Assembly: GCA_033398695.1 (NCBI GenBank)
Contig: CM065803.1
Span: forward strand, 97,762,001 to 97,826,000
DNA from: Orobanche coerulescens
Lineage: Eukaryota > Streptophyta > Magnoliopsida > Lamiales > Orobanchaceae
Reading direction: 5' to 3'
DNA: 64,000 bases
Below are positions 47,690-58,345 of this stretch, piece after piece. Below the pieces are notes generated by a model that saw only the letters and a program-made list of their open reading frames with translations, ran no database searches and was not told where the DNA came from. How positions within the stretch are numbered: the first letter of the stretch is position 1; every line of letters starts with the position of its first letter. The position numbers and the translations under genes are program-made.

Positions 47690-47708
47690 TCTTTTAGGGA
47701 GGGTAGAA
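47690..47708 (+). promoter_or_regulatory. Polypurine tract of G
   Basis: TTTTAGGGAGGGTAGAA directly before the TGTAATACCC start of the 3' LTR. Confidence 0.85.
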
Positions 47709-49850
47709 TGTAATACCCGTAATTTTGTTTCCCGGAAATTTTCTATTTTTGGCGGAAGTCCGTTTTTGACAACTTGCTTGGGACCGTTTCGTCATCCCGA
47801 GAATGATTATTCTACACTTTTTGTCATCCGAGTTCGTTTCGGTATCGTTTTGTTGAATTCCGTGTTCTTTAGCGACTTTTCCACGTATGAGTTCAACTTT
47901 GTTAAATCACCGTAAATTCTTGGAAACTCCAAAAATTCTGAATCTTTGCAATATTATAAAGCATCGAGTTAGCTTTTCAATGGTTCAAACGGTGAGTCAA
48001 TCGGAGTCCAGACGAGGGAGTTATGATCGAAATAGCTAAGTCACACACATTTCCTATATTTGGCCGAGCAGGCTGTACCCGGTGCCGCGGCACCCATGAG
48101 CTGAGCCGCGGCACACCGCGAGTCATTGCCGCGCGGCACACCTACGTTGAGCCGCGGCACACCGGTGTGGCATTCTCAGCCAAAACCGCTGTACCGGTGC
48201 CGCGGCACACTGAAGCGAGCCGCGGCACCGCCGAAACACAGGAACAATTTTTAGGCCTGTGCCGCGGCACACCTATGCTGAGCCGCGGCACACAATGCGG
48301 TCAACTGCATAATTCGGCTTTTAAGCGAGATTTCAGCCATTTTCCTCCATTTCCTTCTTCCATCGCGAGAGAGAGAGTTGAGGGAGGAGTTCTTTTCATA
48401 TCTATCACTTGTGTGTTGAAGATTTACCACTTTCACTCGGTTGGGAAGCCCGGATCATCGTTCTATCACGTGCTCTTCGATTCATAGTACTTGAATCTTC
48501 AAGAGGTAATTTCTTCAACATCTTGGATTTCGATTTGTATTGGGTAATGATGTTTTGGACGTTAAAATCATGGGGTATGAAGTGATATACGTATGATTAT
48601 GGACTTGTTGGAGTATTCATCGGATTATTGAAAGATTATTCAAGAACACTTCGAATTTTATGTTGGAAATTGGGGATTTTGTTTGACTTCATCCTTTTAA
48701 TCCGTAGTAATTTAGATTAGTGATGGATTGATGATTATTTAGGTGTACTCTATCATTTCCATCGTTATTCCACGGTTGGATTGTATTGGTTCGTCGTTTC
48801 GGTTGAGTTATTAGTCGACGCCTTGAAGGTGTCCGACAAAAGGTCTAAGAGGGGGGGGTTTGTGCATTGTACGATTATTATTCATCGTACGATTGTTGAT
48901 TTATCATTGATATGACTTAGGGACGAAATCCTTGTGAAGAACTCAAGTCGAAACCCTTCCGTTCGTTGTCTTCTTCGTGGTTCAAGCTTCCTGGTCGAAC
49001 CGTGTTCTTGGGATCTTGTAACATTTATTAAGGCAAGTATTCATTTATTATTGTTCGTTCTCGACTTTGAAAGTTTGATATATTGATGGTTTGATTTTTT
49101 CTAGCCACTCAGGACGGCCTATGGTCCTCACGAGGGTTTCGTAGCCTCAGTGCGATTCCATGGTTGATATGAACGAACCGTTTCTACGGCATTCATATGA
49201 AATAATATTGGCATGTAATGAACGAACCGTTTTGACGGCATTCCTACATGTAACGGCGTATGATATGAACGAACCGTTTTTACGGCATTCACATACGTCT
49301 TGAGATTTTAGTCATTCCGGAATACTAGTCTTAAATTGATGAATTGGCGGATATTGATGAATTGACGGATTACACTTACTTTATTGTCGAGGAGTATTAT
49401 GTTTCATATTGTTATACTTGCACTAGCTATTCGACGGCTAACCCCTTTATGGGGGAAATACGTTTCATGTATTTCAGGTTCCAGGAGAGCGGACAGGTGG
49501 GTACCGGGTCGGCATGAAGATGATGGGCAAGTGTGATACTGTGTTTTGTCTCCAGTTATTTTCTTGGATTCCTCCATTCAGGTTGTTGTACTGGAATGGG
49601 TTTTTAAATACTCGAGTATTGTATTTCAGTTTCCTTGATGTCCCGGCCTGTGTTGCCGAGGTATTGATTTGTACAGTGATGTATATGTTTTCATTGGTTA
49701 TGGTTTTGAATACCAATTGTATCGTCTTTCTTTCCATTGTATGTAGACCTTCTCGGTCAAGTTTATAGTTCCGCGTATGTTTAGCCTTGTGGGTCCCACG
49801 GCGGGGCTCACGGCGCTGTAATATACCCTGAATAACTTGGGGGTGTTACA
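47709..49850 (+). repeat. 3' LTR of G
   Basis: Nearly the same as the 5' LTR over 2.14 kb. Differences cluster in the palindrome array (48060-48240) and in 49010-49160, where G runs and repeats have lost bases. It carries the same hairpins (49424-49454) and TTTCAG ending at 49477. Confidence 0.95.
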
Positions 49851-52111
49851 AAACCATCATCAGAATCTTATTTGAGCTAACAAAGATGGGAGATACAGGG
49901 GCATGTGGAACAAGAGCTTCAGAAGCAGGGGCTTCAGAAGGAGGTGTTGTAGGTTCAGTCTCGGAGACAGAAGGGATTGATTCCTCCTTTCTGGATTGCT
50001 CGTATGTAGTTGGAAGTACATGAGGGACTGAATCCTCCTGCTGACTCTCAGATTCCGCTTGATCCGGAAGAGGGACTGAATCCTCTTGGCGAATGGCGTG
50101 GGCAGTGTTTTCAGTTTGGTGGACAAGATGGGTGTCCTATTTAGGAGCAACTTGCTCTTCAGAGATGACAGGAGGGACTAATTCCTCCTGGTTTTGTTCT
50201 TGAGCTGGGCATTCTATTTTCTGTTGCAGGGGAGGGGACTTTTGTCTGTCAGAAGTCCCATGACCCTGTTGGTTTTGGAGTTTGGCCATGTCACCTTCCC
50301 TGGCCTCTTCGCGTCTGATCCTTAGAGCGGCCTGTAGGGCATCGCCGTCGTCGTCCGAGTTAGGGTCGGAGTGGTGGTTGGATGATGGAGCTTTGTCACT
50401 GGACTGTGACTTCCCTTTGAGTTTATCCTTCTCTTTTGCCGTGTATAGTTTGAGATTAGCTCGCAGCAAAATTGATCCTCCCAGCGGATCAGGACTTCGA
50501 CGTTCTTGGTGTCCGTGACCTCCAGAGCAAATAATTCCTCATCCTTCCAGTCGACCCAGTGATACAGGGTGTCATACGGGGCGACCCTGTATGACTTCCA
50601 GATTTTGAAGCGTTCGAAAGCTTCCTCTATTTGAACCTGGAGGAGAGTATTATTTATAATGTCAGTTGGGGAGGGACTCCGTACAGTAGTTCGATCTACC
50701 GTCCGGATGGTATCCTCAACAGGTATGGGAGCCTGTTGTGGAGAGGGTTCCCAAACAGGGGATGGTACCCTGTGGGTAGTGGGACTCCGTACAGGGGTGG
50801 GAACCCTGTTTAGAGTTACGGATTTTGGCTTCGAAGGGGCAACCGACTCGCCAGAACCTTCCAATTTGATAAATAGTTGGTCATCCGTCATAGCAGCCAC
50901 AGGCTCTGGATCTGCTGTTTCTGCAACTACTGTTTCCTCCAAAAAGGTTGCGCCCTATGGGGTTGGTTCAGATACAGGAACAGAAGGAACATCTACAGTG
51001 AACGCTGCAGTCACTGTAGGCTCGGCCTTAGAAGACTTCTTGGTCTTCTTCTTCTTTTTCTCGACAACATGAGGTGAACGGTTGTCGGGAACACTTCTCT
51101 TCCTTTTCTTCTCCTCGCTTGATATCCTCAGAGTGACGGTTCTCGGGTCACTCGAAATTGGCATGCTTGGAGGATGGGGCCTCTTAGCAAGCATTGGATA
51201 TTTGTTGAACATGGTGGGTTTCATCCCACCAATAAACTTCCCGGTGCCAATCTTCTTGGCATCAACAGACTTTTTCACTCCGCAATGAGTGAGAATATAG
51301 TTCAGGATGAGGCCAAAGGATTTCTTGGTGGATACATGCTTAGCGGCCTCTTCCTAAATTATTTTCCATAGAATTTGACACCAGTTCACCTTCTCTCATG
51401 ACATGATGGCCACCATCATTCTGAAGCGGAGGTTGGTGCACATTTCAAAGGCTCTTGTCCGGTTCTCAACCACTCGACAACAAATGTCGTGCAGATAGAC
51501 GTACGGAAGTGTAAAGTTTTTCTTGTGGCATGAGGGGTGGACATTTTTAGCCCTCTCATCACGAGTGAACAGTTTCTAGTAGACTGTCAGTAGGCTTTCC
51601 AACCCGAAGGTCTCCAACTCTTCCATTTTCAGGCCATCATATGGTAGCCTATACAGCTTCTCCAACAGCTCTCTGTTTAGAGAGATTTCAATCCCTTGAA
51701 CCATCAGAGTGATTTCAGAAATCTCATCTCCTCTCCTCTGAGATGCGTACTTTAACAAGGCGTCTAAGTAAAATTCCTCCATGATCTGCTCGTCGTACAT
51801 ATCAGCATGGTGACTAGCAAGGCCTTGCTGTTTCACCTTGGAAACAACAACCTCCATACCGACGAAGTCTTCAAGGTTGATTCTCTCCCTTACAACGGAC
51901 CTGGCGAAGATACGCCCATCAATTATGGTTTCCTACTTCTTCAACGAGAGGGAAGAGGTCTGCGAAGTCGACATTCTGCAGTTGAAAAGGTGTGAAGTGA
52001 CAGAGAATCACACAGAAAAATGCAGAAAATTGCAGAAGATATGTAAACTGTTTGCTCAAGACTCGTTTAATGTGTTGAAAGCGTAAAGAGTCTAAGGGAG
52101 CAAAATACAGT

Positions 52112-52121
52112 CCTTTTATAG
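52112..52121 (-). promoter_or_regulatory. TATA box upstream of the long F ORF
   Basis: The minus strand reads CTATAAAAGG, 138 bases before the ATG at 51974, with about 110 bases left for a leader. It is a good match to the plant TATA consensus and lies between pol and the downstream ORF. Confidence 0.5.
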
Positions 52122-52481
52122 GGTGCAGGGAAGATTAGGGTTAAATGGTGAACGATCAGATTTAAGGGATGGGAAACGTCTTTTAAAGGAACATACATGA
52201 TGGATTCAGAGTAACTAGTACATCTTATCCATCTATTTTTGAAATGACCGGTCCCACTTCTGACAGTTTGTCTTCCCTTATTGCACAAAACGGCGGTTTG
52301 AAATTATTGAAATCGCGGTATTTGAGTCAATAAAGTCCAGGTGTCTTTAAAATCATTAAAGGATAAAATGTTTGAATTTTAAATGGGCAAGTGAACTTAA
52401 AACTTTTTCTGTACGAATAGAATAGTATTATAATATTAATTGAGATCCTATAGTGTATGTGCTGTATCTGCGAAAATACAG
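52122..52481 (-). other. Upstream region of the long F ORF
   Basis: Non-coding, between the polypurine copies and the TATA box. No ORF; nothing else recognised. Confidence 0.5.
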
Positions 52482-52703
52482 CGTTCCCCCTTAAAAGGTA
52501 CATACAGGATTCAATTCTTACACTAATTTTTGGATTAATACTGTATTCATGGGTCGTACTGTATTCCCCCTTAATTAATGCACCAGTAAGCTGTAGGAAG
52601 GTTTCATGCCTTATGTGTTCTACAGTAAGATATGACTTGTTCTGAGTGTACAGTTAATTAAAGTAGATACTATATTCTTGGGTCTTACAACATTCCCCCT
52701 CAA
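52482..52703 (-). promoter_or_regulatory. Three polypurine-tract copies after Sirevirus pol
   Basis: Minus-strand TTAAGGGGGAAC (52482-52493), TTAAGGGGGAATA (about 52560-52572) and TTGAGGGGGAAT (52692-52703), each followed by a TGTA or ACAGTA phrase. Repeated polypurine tracts are a described Sirevirus hallmark. The copy nearest pol lies inside the last pol codons. Confidence 0.75.
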
Positions 52704-55700
52704 CTGATGAGTAATAATGTAAAGACTTACAAGCATATAGAATCTGGTTGTGCTGAGAGGTTTTGTAAATATGTCGGCTAACTGAATATCTGTATGAATC
52801 TTCTTGATCCGAACATCCTTATTCTCAACATGATTCCTGATGAAGTGATGCTTCATATCAATATGCTTAGTTCTCGAGTGCAATACAGGGTTGTGCATTA
52901 TAGCAATTGCACTCGTGCTATCACACATTATTGGCATCTCTCTGGCACTGATTCCATAATCCTGTAGCTGTTGTTGCATCCAGAAAATCTGCATACAGCA
53001 ACTTCCAGCGGCATAATATTCCGACTTAACTATAGAAAGTGAGTTGGCCAATTGCTTCTTACTGAACCATGACACAAGTCTAGGTCTAAGAAAGTGACTA
53101 GTACCACTTGTACTCTTCCTATCCAGCTTACAGCCTCCGAGATCCGAGTCGCTATAGCCAACCAAATCGAATCCTCCTTTCTTAGGATACCACAATCCTA
53201 AATCAATTGTTCCTTTCACGTACTTAAGGATTCGTTTGGCTGTTGTGAAGTGTGGCCCTTTAGGTGCTACTTGATACCGAGAACACACTCCTACAGCAAA
53301 CTGGATATTGGGCCTGCTAGCCGTTAGGCACAGGAGTGAGCCTATAACTTTCCTGTAGAGTGATTGATCAACCGGATTTCCAGCTTCATCAGCACTAATT
53401 TGCATGGAAGTGCTCATGAGGGTTGACGAGGATTTGGAGTTGTTCATCCCAAACTTGTTGAGTATCTCCTTGATGTACTTCTCCTGGTTGATGAAAATTC
53501 CTGTAGGAAATTGCTTAACCTGCAATCCTAGGAAATAACTAAGTTCTCCCATCATACTCATTTCAAATTTACTTTGCATGAGATGAGAGAACCTTTGACA
53601 TAAAGAAAGGTTAGTAGAACCAAATATAATATCATCGATATATATATCTGCACCATTAATAGGTCATCACCTTCCTGTATCTTAAATAGTGTCTTGCCCA
53701 CAACACCTTTCTCAAGTCCATTGTTGATTAGGTACAGGGACAGAGTTTCATACCAAGCTATAGGTGTTTGCTTAAGTTCATACAGAGCTTTCCGTAGTGT
53801 GTATACTAGGTCTCCGCCTTTAGTGTTGACGAACCCTGGTGGTTGCTCAACAAAGACTTCTTCGGCAAGATCTTCATTCAGGAATGCGCTCTTAATGTTC
53901 ATTTGATAAATTGTAAAACTCTTATGGGCGGCAAAAGCTATAAATATCCTGATGGCTTCTAGTCTGGCTATAGGGGCAAGAGTCTCAACATAATCTATGA
54001 CTTCTTCCTGTCTGTAGCCTTGTGCGACTAGACGGGATTTTTTCCTGATAATAAGTCCATTCACATCCTTGTTGTTTCTAAATACCCATTTGGTTCTGAT
54101 TACAGCTTGATGTTCTGGCCTGGGTACTAGATACCATACATTGTTTTTTTCGAAACCATTGAGCTCTTCTTCCATAGAAGTGATCCAGTGAGAATTATTC
54201 AAAGTTTCATTGGTCGAAACAGGTTCAGATATAGCTAAGAATACAGCTATGGTGCACATTGATAGTCTCCTAAGTTTAGCTTGAGATTTCTAAATAGGAA
54301 ATGGAGATTTCTCAGATTCGGTTTCTTCTTGCGCACACGGTACAATTCTTTGTGTACTTTGTATTCTTATACGTGTAGGTACACCAGCATCAATTTCACC
54401 TATAATCAACTTCTGTGGATGATCTCTCAACCATCTCATGTCAGGTTCTAATTCAGCATTCCGTAGTGTATCTTGTGGTGCTGTAGTCTCGACTTCAGTT
54501 TGTACAGCATCGCCTTCGACTACTTATGATCTTACCATTGCAGGATTGATTTCTAAGTCTACGAAAGGCTCTATTGGAGCATGAGGGTCATCAATGGATA
54601 GTGTCCGGATATTCTGGGTTAAGTTTTCTACTCCTGTAGGATCAAAGTGAGGTTGATCGAACACTACATGGACAGATTCTCTATGGTCAGCTTAGAGCTT
54701 TGCTAACAGATGAGTATTCTACAAATATCCCTTCATCTGAATTTTCGTCAAAGGTCTTGAATTTATCTTTCCCATTATTCAGAATGTAACATTTGCATCC
54801 AAAGATATGAAAGTATGCAACAAATGGAGTTTTATTATTCCATACCTCATAGGCTGTTTTGTTGTGATGCTTGTTGATGATACATCGTTTTTGTGTATAA
54901 CACGTTTTATTTGTTGCTTCTACCCAGAACCGCTGCGGCAACTTGCTTGCAGCTATCATGGTTCTTGTTGCTTCTTTAAGTGTCATATTCTTTCGCTCGG
55001 CAATACCATTTTGTTGAGGAGTCCGGGTTGCTGAGTATTCGTGCTGTATTCCATTGCCCGAACAGTATTGCTCTACAAAGTGATTTGTGAATTCAGAACC
55101 CTGTGGGTGGACAGGTATGATTTGCTTTTTAGGGTGGTTTTGACTTGTTTGCCTTTCTGACAGGGTCCACAGACGCTGTCTTTATGGAATGACACACGAG
55201 GCAAACCCCTAATCATTCCCTGTCTGGCGAGTTTGTTGATTGTCTTGAAGTTGATATGGGACATCCTCTTGTGCCATATCCAGCATTGATATGCAGTGCC
55301 TTTTGGCAATAAACACGGAATAGTGGAGCTCGCAGGCTTCCAGTCAGCAATATACATATTTCCTGATCTGCTTCATGTGAGAACAATTTCTTTGGTCTTG
55401 ATGTCCCTCACTCTACAGTGTTCTACATAGAATTTGACCGAGAACTGTTTGTCACAGAACTGGATGATACTAAGTAGATAGTACTGTAGGCCTTCAACAC
55501 GGGATATATTGGTGACTTTGAACTTTCCTATAAGCAGGGTTCCCTTCCCTCTTATTATTCCTTTGGACTTGTCAACGAAGCGTACCTTTGGACCGCAACC
55601 TTCTACATAATCTGACAGCTTGCTGATATCTCGTGTCATGTGCCGAGAACATTCGCTGTCAAAGTACCAGTTGTGCTTCTCTTTGATATCCTGTAAGCAA

Positions 55701-55817
55701 AGGATTTAAGTACATTTAGGTCTCGTTTGATTGTTGGGTCCATGTATGTTAGTGCCTTTAGGTACCCTAATTTGCCTGACAGCAATTGGTTTGCTGTAGG
55801 TTACTTTTGGTCCTGCC
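52620..55817 (-). pseudogene. pol: F pol: protease edge, integrase, RT, RNase H; broken
   Basis: Minus strand from about 55811: KPIAVRQIRVPKGTN, then HNWYFDSECSRHMTRDIS (Sirevirus DSGCSRHM with G to E), pre-integrase zinc domain (WHKRMSHINF ... CGPCQKGKQ), then a jump near 55100 that removes the integrase core with the first two catalytic aspartates. It resumes at the glutamate part (RTPQQNGIAERKN). RT follows ([20 protein letters not shown] near 53640, the latter after a frameshift near 53655), then RNase H (GYSDSDLGGCKLDRKSTSGT, CDSTSAIAIMHNP, DIFTKPL). Stops lie at about 55356, 54690 and 54505 with several frame changes. The YIDD motif is intact. Reading ends at 52620-52622. Confidence 0.88.
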
Positions 55818-55819
55818 TT

Positions 55820-56068
55820 TCAAAGTCTGCCCACAAGAATGCTGACAGTAACGGCGATATCCTGTCACAAGATGAAGTGGCACTCCTCATGCATAAATTC
55901 AAGAAATTTATCAAGCAGTCTGGAAAAACTCCCTACAGGCCCAAGCCTGTTCACAAGGTAAGTACCGAATCTTCCTCTGGTGATGCTAACTTGTGTTACA
56001 ATTGCAGGAAACCAGGACATTATGCAAATAAATGTCCTCATCCTAAAGTTCAAAGGTTGCAAGTTTAG
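55820..56068 (+). pseudogene. gag: Sirevirus gag C-terminus on the opposite strand to pol
   Basis: The plus strand reads LSQDEVALLMHKFKKFIKQ, then a Pro/Lys stretch and a zinc knuckle CYNCRKPGHYANKC, ending at TAG after PHPKVQRLQV. It is a Sirevirus-type gag tail. It lies next to the N-terminal edge of F pol, where gag is expected, but reversed. A flip of this piece would restore gag-pol order. A truncated second element in plus orientation is the other reading. Confidence 0.8.
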
Positions 56069-56255
56069 GGTTTTGTACTGAAATTACCTGTGATTTTCCG
56101 AAAAATAACTGCAATCGATTATTGATTCCAAGAATCTCAGGGCAATATATGTTCAAAACATCAAAACATGTTTTCTAACTCTCTTTTCAAAGGGAGGGCC
56201 GAGGCTAAGGAGATTTTGCCTACAATGGCCATAACCAACGTTTAAATAGGTTGTT
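56069..56255. other. Unassigned sequence after the gag piece
   Basis: No coding signal and no LTR end recognised. It may be F or its flank. Confidence 0.4.
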
Positions 56256-56474
56256 GCCCATTGTTAAGGCAGTGATAGCATAACGTATGTTATGCATAGT
56301 TGCTAATGTATGTTATGGAGGTTCTGACATGAAACAGGAACAATCTCGAAACCTTAAGGCGGTCACTGCATAACGTAAAGTATGCATAATGGTTAACGTA
56401 TGTTATGGGAGTTCGAAATTGGAATAGGAGCACTCTCGAAATCGTAAGTCGGTTGAATCATAACGTGTGTTAAG
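56256..56474 (+). repeat. About 91-bp tandem repeat with ATAACGTATGTTAT palindromes
   Basis: Two full units and the start of a third: each has GCATAACGTA...TATGC, GTATGTTATG, then AGGAACAATCTCGAAA or a variant. The third unit is cut at 56474 by the insertion of element H after GTGTTAAG. Confidence 0.88.
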
Positions 56475-58332
56475 TGTTAGGAATATGCCCTCGAATGCCA
56501 CTCGGGATGAGAGAGTAGGGGCATTGTATTTGTAATTATGGAATAATTAATAAAAGGCAATACGATTCATTTACTGTTTATTGTATTTTAAATGCATTCT
56601 TGATTTGATAAACATTGAAGTGAAGTCCATGAAAATAAATCGAACATTCCATTCTCGTTATCAGATAAGAGAAAATGCACTCAACGTGTTAAAAGTTTAT
56701 TTACGTAAATCGTTCGCAAGTCGATAAACTTAAATGGGCATTAAGTTTTGAAGTAACACTTGTATAACTGATGCTAGGACGTGTGCACGTCTTGATATCA
56801 TAGTTATAAGTATATTGGTGGGACCAGTATATTCGAACACGACTCATACTAGATTCAGTAACATGGTATTCGCTCTTGGAGGGTCGATGACAAATCGAAA
56901 GGTTGTGATAGTATACGTGGACCTTTGACTTGAGGGTTCAGTAGAAGATGTGCCTGTGACGTTTAGTTTGTCATTAGAGTAGTTAGACTCATTTGCTTAA
57001 TTACTGAGTCAACCTCGAAGTGCGGACTATACGGGCAGGTAGCAGTCTTTACTGTACGCCAAAAAAGGATTCTATCTCCTGTTAGTGAGCATGCGAATGT
57101 CCTATACGGTTAATGGCAAATAAGATCATAAGCCTTTGGCCAAAGCATTCTGATCTAGTCGTAACACTAGTAATCATTCGGTCTTGATTTGCATTAACAC
57201 ATGTATAGAGTCTAGTCAACAGTAAGGTTTGACTTTATCGTGACCCGAAGACTTGACCAGGACATCTGATGAAGGGTTTATACGTATATGGTATTCACGA
57301 CATAATGGTTCTGGAATGATCCCTTCATTCGTTCTCAGTCGGGGTTTACAGTGCGGCCCGCTAGACTGGCTAAGTGCTACCCGCACTCATTAGTTCCTCC
57401 CAATACCGGATGACACGGACCTACAGAGTTGCGCATCAGGATCGTTTTCGGATAAATATGAATTTATCATCTCTCTATTAATATTAGATATTGGATATCT
57501 AATTATGATTTATTGGATAAATAAAATGGCGGTCTTATGAATTGAAATTAAATTACTAGGTAATTAATTTAATTCATAAATAATATTTCTTAGAGAAATA
57601 TATTTTGTATTTGATATAATTAATTAATTTACATAAATACATTGGAGATTAAACGGAGTGCATTTAACGGAGTCATTTGACGGACGTCCGGTACACGAGC
57701 TGAGTGACTCGGGTCGTTTCCTAGAAACCTCCAAGTAGCCCCCCCCCCCCCCCCCATTTCTTCCCCTCACTTGGAGTTGCTTTTCCTTGCATGTGATGTC
57801 TTGTTGTTATGTGATGATATGTGGAGATTCTCTCTCTTTAATATATTATCTCTTTTGTGAGATATAATACATATACCACAACAAACACAACAACACATGA
57901 ACTCACTCCATTTTTCTTGTTTTGGTTCGGCCGAGAGAGACATTAGAGGGGAGAGAGATTTTTTCTTCAGTTTTTGGTTCATCTTTGAGGTGAAACAAAT
58001 TAAGAAAAATAGAGAAATAAATTTCATTGAAACTTCCTAGCCGTGTTCTTTCAAGAACGGAGTTTCGGTAATTTTTTCGGGCAACTTCCGACGCGTGGTG
58101 ACGTAGAGACATCGTCTTTTCGGTGTTTGGGACGAAGGGATTTCGTGATCGTGCTCGGGTTCGTGGACAACATCTACTTACGAATATATTATCAAAGGCT
58201 TCAAGGGTATGGGACTTTGATCCTTTTACCTTCGTTTTTTCATTTTCGTATATACGTTACTTGATCGATCCTGTTTGGGATTCGTTTTTATTTTTCCGCT
58301 GCGTATTTCGTTTGGTTTGTGGAATCCCAACA
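56475..58332 (+). repeat. 5' LTR of H (1,858 bp)
   Basis: TGTTAGGAATATGCCC to GGAATCCCAACA. The start is repeated at 63954 (one base added in CACTCAGGGG). A run of 17 C lies at 57739-57755. No ORF of note. Confidence 0.95.
57739..57755 (+). repeat. Poly(C) run of 17 in H LTR
   Basis: Uninterrupted C17 between GTAG and ATTTC. Rare in plant DNA of this base composition; length may be uncertain in the read data. Confidence 0.9.
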
Positions 58333-58333
58333 G

Positions 58334-58345
58334 TGGTATCGGAGC
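58334..58345 (+). promoter_or_regulatory. Primer binding site of H
   Basis: TGGTATCGGAGC one base after the LTR; one mismatch to the initiator-methionine tRNA site. Confidence 0.9.

Larger units (their letters stand above)
42850..49850 (+). mobile_element. Element G: young non-autonomous Ty3/Gypsy element
   Basis: LTRs 42850-44988 and 47709-49850 differ by very few changes apart from the palindrome array and a few small gaps in 49000-49150. Target duplication AAACC lies at 42845-42849 and 49851-49855. Primer site and polypurine tract are in place. The 2.7-kb interior has no pol: only a D-like leader, the first codons of gag, a foreign polypurine/LTR start and a hairpin-rich stretch. Leader and LTR 3' half match D, so a D-like autonomous element probably supplied the enzymes. 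Confidence 0.93.
41705..51974 (-). pseudogene. Long ORF downstream of Sirevirus pol, split by element G
   Basis: Exists as 51974-49856 and 42849-41705, about 3.26 kb or 1,090 codons once G is left out. ATG at 51974 (MSTSQTSSLSLKK); end at TAG 41705-41707. Parts: N-terminal folded domain (EQIMEEFYLDALLKYASQ, RFRMMVAIMS, NWCQILWKII); lysine clusters (EEKKRKRSVP, VEKKKKKTKKSSK); Pro/Ser-rich stretch (TPVRSPTTHRVPSPVWEPSP); a middle domain (YDTLYHWVDWKDEELFALEV); Asp/Arg-rich helix; repeats of QEDSVP; C-terminal coiled coil (KIVDALQHRTRLTDHIHKI); and a Trp-rich end (EEWILAYDQSPEGKSIYWD). Around ten stops or shifts break it. It sits where some Sireviruses carry an env-like gene, but I see no signal peptide or membrane helix. 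I recall similar proteins from Lamiales gene sets; function unknown. Confidence 0.7.
40614..56070 (-). mobile_element. Element F: Sirevirus (Ty1/Copia), minus strand, split by G
   Basis: Pol on the minus strand carries Sirevirus-type RNase H phrases (VSWFSKKQ, HSRTKHIDMKHHFIRNHV). It is followed by three polypurine copies, a TATA box, a very long ORF and an LTR. Gag is present only as a piece on the opposite strand, and no 5' LTR is seen, so the right end is rearranged. Element G, with TSD AAACC, is inserted in the long ORF. Confidence 0.85.

Noticed and set aside
48023..48487. 154-codon ORF across the G palindrome array
   Set aside because: The matching region of the other LTR has no such frame; it follows from array differences.
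41705..51974. Reading the long F ORF as a true envelope gene
   Set aside because: No signal peptide, membrane helix or cleavage site is visible in any part; only the position is env-like.
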